DNA of 64,000 nt, taken from positions 1,103,501 to 1,167,500 of the forward strand of contig CM061247.1 of NCBI GenBank assembly GCA_022605425.2. Direction: 5' to 3'. The stretch's first letter is position 1; the number at the start of each line of letters is the position of its first letter. Below are positions 45,516 to 58,042 of this stretch, piece by piece. The notes under the pieces were generated by a model, which was given only the letters and a program-made list of their open reading frames with translations, was not told the DNA's origin and made no database searches. The position numbers and the translations under genes are program-made. This stretch comes from Hamiltosporidium tvaerminnensis. Taxonomy: Eukaryota > Microsporidia > Dubosqiidae.

Positions 45516-47760
45516 AGTAAATTTTATTTTTTTACTTGCATTTTCTTTGAATTTATCAATAAAATTATTTATGAAATATATAATTTTTTAGTTCCTATAC
45601 TCATTTAAACAGTTTTGTTTTGATTTTATTTCGTTATTTAATGTCTTAATTCTTCCAGTCTTCTTTATTTCTTTAGAATTAATTTTTTTTTAAAAAAAAT
45701 CATAGAGCAGTCATTAAAACATTTTTGCATTTTACAGATTTACTTTTAAGGTTTTTATGTTCAGATCTATTCTTCCCTTCTTTTTATATTCTTATTCTCT
45801 TATCTATTCTTCCCTCTTTTTTCTTGATATATATTTACAATCGTACAATTCTTTCTTGAAAGAATAAAAAAAAAATGCTAGAAATCTATAAATGTATAGT
45901 TTGATTCTGTAGTAATCATTTGAGTAAATATTTTGTTCATTACGTAGCTTTTTTTGTAGATCTGATTGTTGTTTTATTGGAATTTCAATCTTTTATACCT
46001 GACAAACGCAATTTAGAGAGCAAAAAAAGAGTAAATGCAACTAATTAGTCTATTAAAGAGTAAAAATACCTGATTAACCTAAAAATATCAAAAAATAGTT
46101 TTACCAGAGAAAATTTTTGTGAAACATTTTATAATTAAATTATTTTTCTCATTGTTGAGATTTCTAATTACAACATATTCAGAACAAAACCCAGTAATGA
46201 TTATTAAGGAATAATTCTAAAATAAAGAATTAAAAAAATAGATTTGGTTCTTGAATTTTTTGATTTTATTTTCAAATATTAAACATCTTTAAACCTTTTC
46301 AACAAAAAAATTCGGAAAGAATTGCAGTGGAAAAAAAAAAACAACTGAATGGTTTTTTTTATAAAACCTCTATAATACTGGTGTTACTTTAAGCGTATAA
46401 ATTATGATATCTCACAAAGCACATAGAAATAAAGGAAACTGGTGAAATTAGGGCAATAATAAAATTTAATTTCTAAATTAACTGGGTAAAGTGTTAGTGT
46501 CGAGTTTTTATATAACATGTTCAGCTTTATATGTATATACCAAATACTTTCGACAATCATTTATTTTCGTTTAAACCGAATTCTGTTTCAAAAAATACCG
46601 TTTATAATCCATTTTTGATCTAAATTTAAATTTTATTAGCATTAATGTTTGCGGTGATGGTAGATAATCATATTTGTTGTGAATGAGCATCACGAAGCTG
46701 AATAATCGGTCTATCCGTTACCTAATTACTTTATGATATGACCTATATTACTTAATTTTTATAATAGATAAGATCATCAGATGATTATTTATATCGATCG
46801 CTTCTGTAAAATAAAAATATACGTAAGTTTTAAATAAATATTTTCTTTTCATCCGATATTCTATTGTATATGAAAGAAACTAGTGATAAGGAATGCAAAT
46901 CCAATACTATCTACAAGAAAAATACATGTCATGCAGCCATAGAAAGAATAAAACAAACTTAAGTATTGTTCTCGTGTTCAACTTTAATATTCGAACAAAA
47001 CTTAAAAAATATATATTATTGTTGAGTTTCACATTTATTCTAACTAAAATGAATTATTTTTTCCGAACGATTTTACATTTATAATTGGGATTTGTCAGTC
47101 TATATAATCATTGGATTTGGTTGCTATAAAGAGAAACACTTTAATTAATAAAGTTTTAAGTCGTTTAATTTCAGCAGAATCGAAGAACATATTTCATTTG
47201 CTACTTAACAGATTTTATAACATTTATAAAATTAGAAAATTTGGTATTAAGTTTCAAAATTTATTTCAAGATAAAATTTTTAAGTTTATATGGAAGAAAA
47301 AATATTTTTTCAACGAAATTATATTTAAATCATTACATATCTCATTAAATTGGTTTTTTTTTTTTTAAAAAAAATGCTAGCAGTTTAAAAAAGAAGAAAA
47401 TCAGCAATAAATGCTTTCAATTGATTTTTATTTCTTCGATAAAATTTTACAAGGAAGATTACAATATTTTTTTCTTAAAGCATAGGTGTTATATTATACA
47501 AGAAGAAACCAAGATTACTAGAACAGAATAAACCCAAAACAAATGAAAACAGTTTATTTAATATTCACATAGAATATTATTCGCGAATATGTAAGCACAA
47601 AATTACTTAATTGAGCTGCTTTCAGAGTAACTATGACAATATTTCACTAGAAAGTGATCGAAAAAGTCTCATCATAAAGCAGGGGTTTAAAAAATACAAA
47701 AATATAAATATTAATGGAAACAAAGGGAAATAATCCATCCTTAAAATAATATTTAATGTA
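45516..47760. other. AT-rich intergenic DNA
   Basis: No supported gene. An 85-codon frame at 47111-47368 starts at TTG and has no domain; it may be a relic. The 63-codon frame at 46893-47084 is unconvincing. Confidence 0.5.
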
Positions 47761-47762
47761 CT

Positions 47763-47945
47763 TTATAATATATCGTGGTTATAAGTTGCAATTACATTCT
47801 CTTGAATAATCTTTAAGCTTTGTAAAATAACTGTAAGTTCTTCATCTGAATTTTTACTATTTTCTATGTTTATCATCATCTTTTTTGTTGCTATCATTGC
47901 ATCCTTTAGTTTGCAGACGGATTCATCAAAAGTTCTCTTGTCCAT
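47763..47945 (-). CDS. Small helical protein (60 aa), unknown function
   Basis: Minus strand reads AACCCATGG, with CCC directly before the ATG, the arrangement seen at well-expressed microsporidian genes. The 60-residue product is highly charged, Lys/Glu/Asp-rich and almost wholly helix-forming, with heptad-like hydrophobic spacing (V-C-K-L-K-D-A-M-I, L-T-V-I-L-Q-S-L-K-I-I), so a small coiled-coil subunit of a complex is plausible. Size and style recall DASH-type kinetochore subunits, but I see no decisive motif. It stands alone in a decayed region, which makes its intact frame more notable. Confidence 0.6.
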   Translation of the reverse strand: MDKRTFDESVCKLKDAMIATKKMMINIENSKNSDEELTVILQSLKIIQENVIATYNHDIL

Positions 47946-47948
47946 GGG
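47946..47948 (-). promoter_or_regulatory. CCC directly abutting the start of the 60-aa gene
   Basis: Supports the start at 47945 and the reality of this small gene. Confidence 0.5.
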
Positions 47949-47949
47949 T

Positions 47950-49380
47950 TAATACAAGTTATTAGATTAAAACTGTTTTAAAATTTCGAATAAATTATTT
48001 GCAAATTTATTTTTTAGTTTTTTTTTCATTTCATTAGTAAGCTTTTTAAAAATGTAAATGTCTACAAAATGGGCTAAAAAAAACAAATATCTGCTAAAAT
48101 ATCTCTTAATTGATATTATCCAATTTTTTTACATTATATGATTTCTTACTCTTGATTATAGAAATAATTGAACTCTATTGTAATATCAATAAACCTAGTA
48201 ATCAGAATATGAGAATTAAAACCAATGGTGTGTGAAATAAATTTTAGTATATTTCCAGAGAACCAAAGTGGTTATTATTATTGTCAAATAATAAATTAAA
48301 GCAAATCGGAAAGACCAATAATTTGTTGAATCGGGTCATAGATATTCTATATCCGAATTTAAGAAATAATTTTCATAAAATTAATAAATACTCACCATCC
48401 TTGGGTTAATATTCTATAAAAGTTTTGTAGATGAGACTGTCTAGTTTTTATACTTATTTGAAATGTGTTGTAGATTTGGATACAAGATATATAATATCTG
48501 CTTTTCGAAATAGGGATATGTATTTAGATTTGGGTCTAAAACAACTGTCTGTGGTAGATTTGTAAAATTTACACATACATTAATAAATCTTTGATTTTTG
48601 AGACTCAATGAAAAGATTTTGCTTTATCAGGCTGCACCTTTATATGTAGACAAAATAATGAATTAATTCTTTATTTATAAAACGTTTTTAATTAGTCTTA
48701 TATAAAGATGCTTGACTATAAAGTAATTGCTTGAAAAAGTAAACAAAGTTTCTCCAAATTACAAATATATAAAAGCAAAGCGTATTCTATGTTTTTTAAA
48801 TTTATTAACAAATATGAGTTAATATGAAGAATTAATTCAACTACTTAAAATAGAAATATTTAATTTTTAAGCAGTATTTTTGTTTATCATGCGTGATGAA
48901 ATTATTCTAAGAAACCGAAGATACGCGTTGAAATTATGAATGTTTTGATAACTTGATAAAGTATTTAACAATTAGTTTTTACAAAATATTTGAGGTGAAA
49001 TTTTCCGCATATAATCTAGTAGAATATATTCATATATAGTTTTTATGAATGAATGATTTCTGTTGTAGAAAATTCATGATTTCTGCATATAGAAAAGTCT
49101 TCAAAGGAATATTTTGATGTTGAACTCGTTTTTTATAAAAACAAATCTAAGAATTTACAATTACCCTCGTAGATATATTTTAAACCTTTAAATGTATTAG
49201 CTTAAAATTAAAATTTGAAGTCTTTGGGCATTCTTTCCAATTGTTTGAACCAAAAACGCTCCAAAAATCCTGGCTTATCTCTGATTAAAATAATCGTTTT
49301 TTTCTATTTAAGATTGAAAATATCATATGGTTTATAAATTTGATCGTTGTTAATCAAATTAATTCATCCTCTGCATTATA
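47950..49380. other. AT-rich DNA with decayed coding remnants
   Basis: Broken coding-like stretches appear on the plus strand at about 48440-48570 (S-F-Y-T-Y-L-K-C-V-V-D-L-D-T-R-Y) and 48580-48860. No family is recognised and there is no intact frame. Confidence 0.35.
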
Positions 49381-49620
49381 GACCTGTAAGCTTTGGCCAC
49401 TTTCCGTAATACCGCTCACCGGTCTTTTTCCAATGGGTTTGTTTATTTTTTCGGGTTTAGTGCCAAGGATGTTTTTAAGGATGGGTTGTTAGCCTTACGG
49501 CTAACCCAACCTGAAATACCAGCCTCTTTTAGTCGCCTCTTACAACAAGCAATGAATACTCAAAGTCAATTCTGATTCAAGCATGCTGGGGAAAAAACTA
49601 GGTATATATAACCAAATTAA
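49381..49620 (+). repeat. GC-richer island, probable fragment of a conserved mobile or structured element
   Basis: This segment is clearly richer in G+C than its surroundings. It contains a bulged hairpin (GGTTGTTAGCC-TTAC-GGCTAACCCAACC, about 49486-49513) and a plus-strand 60-codon frame with C-terminal P-A-S-F-S-R-L-L-Q-Q-A-M-N-T-Q-S-Q-F. I recall similar sequence (AGTCGCCTCTTACAACAAGC) recurring in unrelated eukaryotic genomes, but I cannot name the element. Composition suggests it is an insertion, perhaps acquired horizontally. Confidence 0.4.
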
Positions 49621-50559
49621 CCGAAAGGGTAGTAATTTTTCTACTTGTTTAAATCGAAACAAAAAATATAATATTTGGCAGCAAAGGTTCAAAATTTATG
49701 ATCAAAGTTATGATTGTGTATGAATAATTTCATAAAGATAATCTGGAATAGTTACCGATTTAGAAAATCTCAATGAATCGAAATCTCTCAACCTGTATAA
49801 TATATTTTATTTGAAATTATTCAGATTTTCTCAAACATATTTTGAATATTCATTCTATTTGAAAAAATTTATTTATATAATTACAATTTAATATGACATA
49901 ACCCAAAATGCCACACTTAAAGCATCTTAATGTTTTAAATATGATTTCACATAAGAGGTTGGGAATACTACCATTCAGTCAATGTATCATAATTTGAAGT
50001 ATTTTTGACATATAAATCTATTTCATACTTTCATTTTCCTATTTTATTTCTAAATCATTGCTTTATAAATATTAAATTTATGCAATTTACTAAAAAGAGT
50101 GTCTGAAAAAAAATTCAGTATTGAAGAAAAACAAATTTAAAAACTCGCACTCCACATTGATTGTGTCATAAAGTTTAATTGTGAGCAAAATTCCAGACAA
50201 GAATTATAATTAAATTTTCTACCTCAATTCTTTTTGATACAAACCACCGATTCGCCATTTAGGAAAAACCATACTAAAAACACAATTCCGGGCTATACCT
50301 ATAGTCTAATTTACACTCATACACAAGACATTATTTACTAAGTCAAATGCATAATAACATACGAACCTACACCCTAAACCTTACTTTGTTCAAGATAACC
50401 TCTTTTTAAGTTGAATTTTCTGGGAAAAATCATCGCATAACGTATTGAATTTCATTACTCTAACTCTACCCAACGAAACCGGCCAAGGACACTGCTGAAA
50501 ATGTTTGTTTATGTAACTTCTCACCAATATAAAGACCGGAGATTGTTATTTTTTAGGAA

Positions 50560-51300
50560 TGTATACAAAATAGAAGGTATATTATAAAATCTGGCGATTC
50601 TTCCTTGTTTCTTCAGGGAAACTTGATTTTGCCGTAAATCTCGATATGTTAGAAAAGGTGGAACGCGATAAGGTAGAAACTAAATAATGCATCAGATGAA
50701 ATAAGAGAGATCTGGAATTTCAATTGTCTTGCAGAGCCATAATTATTTCTTGATAACACAATATACACGGCCATACGAAATTATGATGTGAGTAACATAA
50801 AAATTATATGTCAAAGAATAAACGAGAAGGAGTTTTTGCTTTATAAACTTTCTAATAGAATGAATGATTCAAATTTTTTTCTTCTAAATAAAAAAGTATT
50901 TAAATATGCAGTTTTATGCATCTAGTTCAAAGCGAAAGTCGCGAAAATTATAAAGCTGCGCAAATTTACTAATTCAAAAAAATACACATAAAGGCCTGAA
51001 TTCGCCGTGAAGTAAAACATAAAAATTAAAGTTTTTCAAATATACTTTTAAAAATATTATTGAATGGGCAAGTGACGGATCGAACTTGTTCTTTCTCAAG
51101 AAAATCGTTTCGGGTAACTTACGTGAAAATTTAATTAAACTTGATTTAAAAAAATGATCTTTATGGGACTTTGGTGTAAAGAATTTGTCTTTGAATATTT
51201 TTTTTAAAAAGCTTATGCCGTATATAGGTATTAAGAAAGTCTGAAAAGCAACATATTTGAGATTTTTTGAAATAGACTTGATCAAGGGTCATTTTAATGT
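50560..51300 (+). pseudogene. Decayed gene of unknown function
   Basis: One plus-strand frame (about 50690-50920) is coding-like for 75-80 codons with one internal stop (S-N-I-K-I-I-C-Q-R-I-N-E-K-E-F-L-L-Y-K-L). Another from about 51025 to 51300 continues (S-D-G-S-N-L-F-F-L-K-K-I-V-S-G-N-L-R-E-N) with two stops. The minus-strand 103-codon frame at 50974-51285 is the antisense shadow of this. There is no recognised family. Confidence 0.35.
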
Positions 51301-54300
51301 ATAAAATCAGGTAATCGAAAGGAAAATACAGAATCATAACTTTTAATTTACAGTTGTAAACATCAATGATATCGTGATCATGCCGTATTTTTACATGTAT
51401 TTATATCAAATACTTAGTTTGCAATGTTTTTGATCTTTGATAGATGTAAATTTAAATGATTTTCTCCCTGGAGAAAAGCTTTTGGAATCGAGGTATTTGT
51501 AATTTATACCTTAGAATGACCCGACTCTTTGGAAATATATCTAAGATATTGTGATGGTACTATAACTTTAAGTAATATTTCAACTTGAGTTGTTTTGCTG
51601 TAAGCAACGTATTATATCTAGGCTTATTCTTGAATAGGCTCTGATGAAAGACAATCATTTATATTACAAACCTTACTATTTTTGTGAAAAAAAAACTTAT
51701 ATCAATGGTAATAAACCAAGAAATAAAGGACTAAAATACTAGAACAGAAACTTTTTGAGCTAAAGGGTTGGAAAGAGCAAAATATTGAGTCCTTTCAAAC
51801 CTTGTGCGATAGGTTAAGACAAAAAAATTAACGTAAAACTTTTTAATATTAAAATATCATATTCTATATTCATTATGTTTAGTTAAAAAAACGCATTACA
51901 AAACCGAAACTGTCTGGTTCTTTTTTATAATTCATCATGTCGCCAATATCAAAATTGAGAATTCAAATATCTGTAAATTTTAAAAAAATTAAAGCCAAAC
52001 AGTTTAACAAAGAATTTTGGGATTCAATAGTGTTTTTAGACTGATTTTTGTGTTATGAACTCATTTTTGAATTCTAAGTTCGAAACAAGAACTATGAAAT
52101 GAGTCAATATATACAGAAAGCGAATTTGAAGTTGCCTTTCTTAATGTTTATTGCACATTCTGATTCTTTTTATACGCGGGATAGACATGTATTAATAACA
52201 AATTGGGTATATTATTTCTTTTCGAAGGATTTTGCATAAGATTACAGCAGGATTTAGCTAGAATGATAATAGATGTGAAAGCACTGCAATTTTCTAGAAA
52301 GTCTTTATGTCAATAACTATTTAGAAATAATCGAATGTAGAAAGAAATACATGTATTGTTTTATTAATTCCCGTAAATGTAGTTATATTAGAATTTTGAA
52401 AACTTGTGAAACTAAAAATAATATGAAAATATAGTTAATGCACTTTATGAAAATGCCATATCGTCAATCAACTATAAATAGTAGTAGTTTGACTTGAACT
52501 GAATATTTTTTCAGTTGGAGGAATTAGAATGTGGAGATTGTAAGCAAAAAAAAGAAAGCCTATTAAGACTAGTGTGTAAAAGGCATCTCTATTTACTTGA
52601 GTTGGAACCATGAGTGGGACTTAAGCCTGTAAAGAAATAAGCTAGCAGAACAGGTGCTTGTGCAACTCATTAGTCGATTGGAATGAAATAAATGCATATC
52701 TATTCCAAGAGCAGCAATCTAACATAAAAAATTATAATAAAACACAACTTAGATTGTTAAAGGTCTTTTTTTAGATTAAACATAGGTAAAAAGTATGAAT
52801 TACAAGATATTATAAAAAAAAACTTTACTCGCAAGTTTTTATATTTCAATAGAACGAAGAAAATAATATTTAGAATTATTAATGGTTGATAGGATTTGCT
52901 CATAAGTTAAACCGATTCTTCAAAACACTATGCGAAAAAAGATAGGGTCACTGGTGAGACAAACTTTGTAATATTCAGGTCGAAATATAGTTTAGGGTAT
53001 GTAATGGAATTTTCAGAATTGTAAAAAACTTTATAAAAAAGTTAAACCACTCGGCTAGTTGATGTAGGGAAATACATAGGTAAACTAATTGTATGCATAA
53101 TGAAATTTATCGTGTATACATATATTTTCCAATAATAAATATAATTTTAAGTTTTGAAAACGAATAAAGAGTTAGGTATTATATGAAATCTTTCGGGATA
53201 AATGTTTAAAAATTAGTCTAAACAAGGATGGAACTTGATGCCTATAGATATTAAACGACAAAATAATTTATGACTGTAGAACTTACATAAATTTTTAAAG
53301 ATTGAGGGTTTTATTTCATAGAATTGATTGCTAATTGTTAAAGCAAAACATCTAAAAAACTACGAATATTCGTGGTTAAACTAGGTCTTTTATACAAGTA
53401 TAAAGGTAATGATTCTTGTGAATAGTTATCATGTTATTGTAAAAAAACAAAATGAAAATAAATTCAAGGAAGTTTAAATGGTTCTATAGATAGAAGTATA
53501 CGTTCAATCAATGGTACCCAACGACTTTATAAAACATTTCATCATCGATGAAGAGATTTATACACAATAAAAAAGCTGACGAGATCTGTTAAACAGCATA
53601 AAAGGTGATTATAGGCGACACTGTGAGAAAGATACATCTTATACCTTTCCATATTAAAAAACTAACGAAGAAGGCAATCTTTATTACCAATCATTAAAAT
53701 TTATTAGTCTAAAAATGTAAATAAAACAATATAAATCAAAGATGGACACAAAATATAGAAAAACAGTCCGATATAAGGGAATAATCAATTAAAACAAGAA
53801 GTGAGGTAAACTTTATTACGTAAAAGCAAAAGAAAAATTTTTTAATCGTTAGTATATTTTTTTTATTTTACAATATTCTATCATATAAACATATTTTAGA
53901 TTGTTGCTGAATTAATGTCATAAAACGAATGGTTTAATCTAGTTCTAGCATTTAAATTCTATATAATGGTACATTAAAATACATTTAAAAGCAAAGAATG
54001 CCTAATTGGCTTCTATAAAAACTAAGATTTTTATGATATTCTTTGGCAATTAAAAGTTTTAATTTGAAACTTTTTAGCAAAAATTATTAGTTCAGGTACT
54101 TTTTAGAAGACTAGGTCGTGTATAGAAAAGTATTCTTAACAAAAAATAACTATAGAGCTAGGATCTTATTTTTTTGCATAACAAATTCTATTTGATATTT
54201 TATAATCAATTAAACTTTAATTATTGCTGTCTATATATTAAAAGATAGTTATTTGTACTTTTTTATAGATTTTTTTTCATAACTCTAACATGATTATTGT

Positions 54301-55343
54301 GAATTTTGAATATATTGCTTAGGTTCATATATATATTATAGCTTATAATAAACTTAGAGCTAAATTCTTTTTCATTGCAAGCATAAAAAAAGCGATTTGT
54401 TTCAATAAATTATCGAAAAATAATATTTAATAATTGAATATAGTTCAAAGTATTTCAGATAAAAAAAGCTAATGTAATAATTTTTCACAGAAATAAAGTC
54501 TCATAATATAATAAAGCAATTTTATAAACTATGAGTTGGTAATATAATATACCGATGAATTGCTCAAGTTGTGACTCTTGTTTAGCATGGAGTTTAATGG
54601 AAAAGTGAATGTGATATAACATATAGAAAAAAAACAAGAAAAATCTAAATTTTTAAAAAACTACAGATAGATTCTGGGTATTATGATTATGAAATATCCG
54701 TAATATATTGAAAATTTAGATAATGTACTACCAGGGAAAAAATTTTTATCAAAATTCCCTGATTTGAAGTTAAGTATATTTCTAATAACTTTATAAATAA
54801 CTTTAATATTTTAGTAATATATATATTGAAATGTTTATTATATTCTGAATTATCAGCCAAAATCATCTAACTAGTGTTAAATCTGATGGAATAATATAAT
54901 AAAATATTTGTCTCGCGATGAGTTCGGTTATATTTGCCCTTAGAACAAATATCTATTGTTTGCAGCGAAGACTAAACTGAAACTTAAATTCAAGAATATA
55001 TAATAATCTAACATTTTTTTCTTAGCAAAGATGTGCATATTTTGAATAGATGATTTTTAAAAAACCCGCAGATATTCAAGCCAATCATTCGTAATTCCAA
55101 CTTTATATTTTTTAAAGAATCCAAAAGGAACAGAATGTATTTAATAACTAGAAATGAATTTGCACGAAACGCTTCTTTTTACTTTAAAAAAGAAAAATAA
55201 AAAGATTTTCTTAACATTATTTTACGTTTAATGTTATAAAAAACCCAATTAGAAATTATTTTATAATATCTATATTAGAATATAATACCTGATAAAAGAT
55301 TTACTTGGTAAAAAAAATAACCAAAACTTGTTCTTTAATTTTT
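51301..55343. other. AT-rich gene-poor region with small TE-like remnants
   Basis: I find no intact gene. At 52515-52710 a coding-like stretch (E-E-L-E-C-G-D-C-K-Q-K-K-E-S-L-L-R-L-V-C) looks like retroelement debris. Weaker pieces occur at about 52910-52960 and 53600-53680. Confidence 0.4.
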
Positions 55344-57263
55344 TTAAGTGGATTTTCTTTGAAGTTTCAAACGCATCTCCGGTCTTAAATATTGATTTAA
55401 AAGCACTATTGAAACAAAAATAATCGCAGCAGTTATTCCAAAAAATAAATAAGTCATTAGTTTTATATCAATCTCTTCTATTTCAAAAAAACCTCCTAAA
55501 ACGGATTTTAATTTATCTAAAGACCATGTTAAAGATGGAAAATATTTGCTATTTGAAAATATTTTTTTATCAATGGAATCAATACATTTCATTGAAAAAA
55601 TATATCTTATATCGTAAAAAGGCACTAATGCAAATATTCGAAATATTTTTATGTATTTAAATTTAGCAGTCTTTTTCAGATAAAAATGCATCAAAGCCAA
55701 TAGATGAGGTGAAATCGAAGTGCTTAGCGAAAATATCATGTTCAAAATTGATGGGAAAGCAGTATTATTTGCGATTGTACCAATTAAAAGTAACAACGGC
55801 AAAAAACTGAAATAAGATATTGAAGAGAATAAATAAAAGTGAGAATATAGAAAATCTCCAAAGTATAATTTAAATATACCAATAAAAAGTCCAGTACTTA
55901 GTATATTTAAAATAATTTGATAAAATAAAACTGAAGTATAATATGAGATGGTTGTAAAACTTCGCACGCTTATTTCTCGTTTAATACAATTTCTTTCATT
56001 CAGAAAAGAATGCGATACAGATCCATTAAAAACAGACGAAAAGACGGATTGAGCATTGATCAAAAGAACAGAAATGATTATTCTTTCGTATTCCCTTTTA
56101 ATGGCTAGTTCATTTGAATCGAAGTAAAAATCTCTAAGCTGTAATGCGTTTGTGTGATCTATTTGTAAAACGATACTTAGTAATGCTTGTACGCTGTATT
56201 CACGCCATTTAGCGTAAATACAATCAATGTTTATTATGCCAAATGCTAAAAGTGCGATGAAAAAATATAATAAATATTGCAAACTATTTGTACCGAAAAA
56301 ATATAATCTAAATCTCCTTTCGAGAAGAATTAATACGTGAAAAAAATTTGGGAAAAACCCGTTATAGAACATATTTCTTGTAGCTTCTTTTGTTATTTTA
56401 TATTCTTCTTGATTTCCCAATGTTTCTGTAATCATTTTATTAATAGAAGTAAGATTCTCAGGTATTTCTTTATATTCTTCTCTAAATTTAAGTATTTCAA
56501 TCGCGAATTCAGGTTCTGAACAAAATTCTCGTTTTATAAAACCAAATGATTCTGCCTTGGATTTGAACTCTAGCGCTGTATTATTATAAACTGTATTTCC
56601 GTTAAACAATAGAATTAATCGATCAAAAAGAAGAAACATTTCGTATGATGGTTGATGTATTGTAAATATAATCGTAACATTGTTTTTTTCGGCTATTTTT
56701 TTAAATAATTTTATTATATCTAATGCATATGACGAATCAAGCCCGCTGGTAGGTTCATCAAGTAAAATTATTTTAGGATCTGTAACAAGTTCAACTCCTA
56801 TCATTGTTCTCTTTCTTTCTCCACCTGAGATACTTTTTGTCCGATTATCGGCTACTTTCGTTAGATCTAAACTAGTTAGGATTGCATCAACTTTATCTTT
56901 TACTTTAATGTTCGTATTCTTGAGTCTAAATTTGGCTGAATATGTTATGGTTTGTCTAATAGTAAGATCGTCAAAACAACAGTCATCTTGATCTACAAAG
57001 GCAACATTATTGATCCAATCTGATTGTTTTCTTTCGGATTTATTACATGTAATCACTCCAGATGTTCTGCTGCCATCCGGAATTCTTCCTGCTAATGCTT
57101 TGAGTAAAGTAGTTTTTCCAGATCCACTTGGACCCATTATAGCGCACAATTCACCGACTTTAGCTTCTCCGTATGCATTTTGAACCAACTTTATATATTT
57201 CTTGTCTATACTTTTGTTTTTATTAATTAATTCAATATTTAAATTTTTCCATTCAACATTCAT
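55344..57263 (-). CDS. ABC transporter, ABCG (White) subfamily half-transporter (639 aa)
   Basis: The order is nucleotide-binding domain first, then membrane domain, as in ABCG. Visible motifs: Walker A G-P-S-G-S-G-K-T (44-51), Q-loop D-Q-D-D (91-94), signature S-G-G-E-R (146-150), Walker B I-I-L-L-D-E (165-170), D-loop S-G-L-D-S-S (173-178) and switch His (H203). Residues about 310-625 contain some six hydrophobic segments. A half-transporter must dimerise. Microsporidia keep several ABCG proteins, thought to move lipids or other hydrophobic compounds across the parasite or host-derived membrane; this protein's substrate is unknown. The length is normal for a half-transporter and all catalytic residues are present. 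The start is chosen at 57263 because CCCC lies 2 nt upstream. Flanking DNA on both sides is decayed. Confidence 0.97.
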   Translation of the reverse strand: MNVEWKNLNIELINKNKSIDKKYIKLVQNAYGEAKVGELCAIMGPSGSGKTTLLKALAGRIPDGSRTSGVITCNKSERKQSDWINNVAFVDQDDCCFDDLTIRQTITYSAKFRLKNTNIKVKDKVDAILTSLDLTKVADNRTKSISGGERKRTMIGVELVTDPKIILLDEPTSGLDSSYALDIIKLFKKIAEKNNVTIIFTIHQPSYEMFLLFDRLILLFNGNTVYNNTALEFKSKAESFGFIKREFCSEPEFAIEILKFREEYKEIPENLTSINKMITETLGNQEEYKITKEATRNMFYNGFFPNFFHVLILLERRFRLYFFGTNSLQYLLYFFIALLAFGIINIDCIYAKWREYSVQALLSIVLQIDHTNALQLRDFYFDSNELAIKREYERIIISVLLINAQSVFSSVFNGSVSHSFLNERNCIKREISVRSFTTISYYTSVLFYQIILNILSTGLFIGIFKLYFGDFLYSHFYLFSSISYFSFLPLLLLIGTIANNTAFPSILNMIFSLSTSISPHLLALMHFYLKKTAKFKYIKIFRIFALVPFYDIRYIFSMKCIDSIDKKIFSNSKYFPSLTWSLDKLKSVLGGFFEIEEIDIKLMTYLFFGITAAIIFVSIVLLNQYLRPEMRLKLQRKST

Positions 57264-57265
57264 AA

Positions 57266-57269
57266 GGGG
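57266..57269 (-). promoter_or_regulatory. CCCC motif upstream of the ABC transporter
   Basis: Minus strand reads TCCCCTTATG, putting CCCC 2 nt before the ATG at 57263. Confidence 0.5.
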
Positions 57270-58040
57270 ATTTCTCTTTTGACTATAAATATATTATTTT
57301 AGTAAAAAAAATATAAGCGTTATTATCTCACTATCTTCACTAAATTTTTTTATCGTACGGATATTTCCCTTTTATAGTAATTTAATTTTAATCAACCAAA
57401 AAAAGGATGATTTCATCAAATTGCAAATAGGTTATGTTATCTTAATCTAAAAAATCTCTGTATAAGCTTTTTGGAAATAAAACTTAATCTATATTTTAAA
57501 TAAACGATATAGAAAAAAATCTATTGTAATTAAGACTTTTATAAAAAAAATGCAATTCCCAATTCAATATTTTGCAATTAGATGTTTAGTCTGAGTTCTT
57601 TATTCGGCGTGTCTTTGCCTTTCCTTTCATTATATTTATTCTTGTGGTTCACATCAAACTTTTAATCTACGTTATTTTATAAATATTTTGTCGCTGATTA
57701 CTTATCGATCTCTTTGTATAATAATTTTTGTCGTTTCTATACATATGTAGTGGGTATATGTGTTCTAATATCTAGGCTTCTTTTATGGCTCTCTATGTGC
57801 TCATTCGTATTCTCATCGGCATTTAGCATGCTTTAATCTGCCTTTTTAAACGTAAGAATTAGACTCAGATATCTTTATGAAGCCAGAAGACTATTTGCAT
57901 GTTTTTATTCATAACCGTAGATTCGGTTTTATAAAAGCAAATTGGTATTCGTTGGCAAAATGGTAGCTGTAATATTCCACTACATAATTATAGGTTATTG
58001 AATTACCTTATAAAATATAAAATTATATTTATTAAAACTC
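57270..58040. other. Intergenic DNA between the ABC transporter and a small open frame
   Basis: No gene or repeat recognised. The sequence is AT-rich with T-rich tracts. Confidence 0.5.
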
Positions 58041-58042
58041 GA

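Noticed and set aside
50974-51285. A 103-codon minus-strand gene
   Set aside because: It starts at TTG, and the plus strand has the more protein-like reading.
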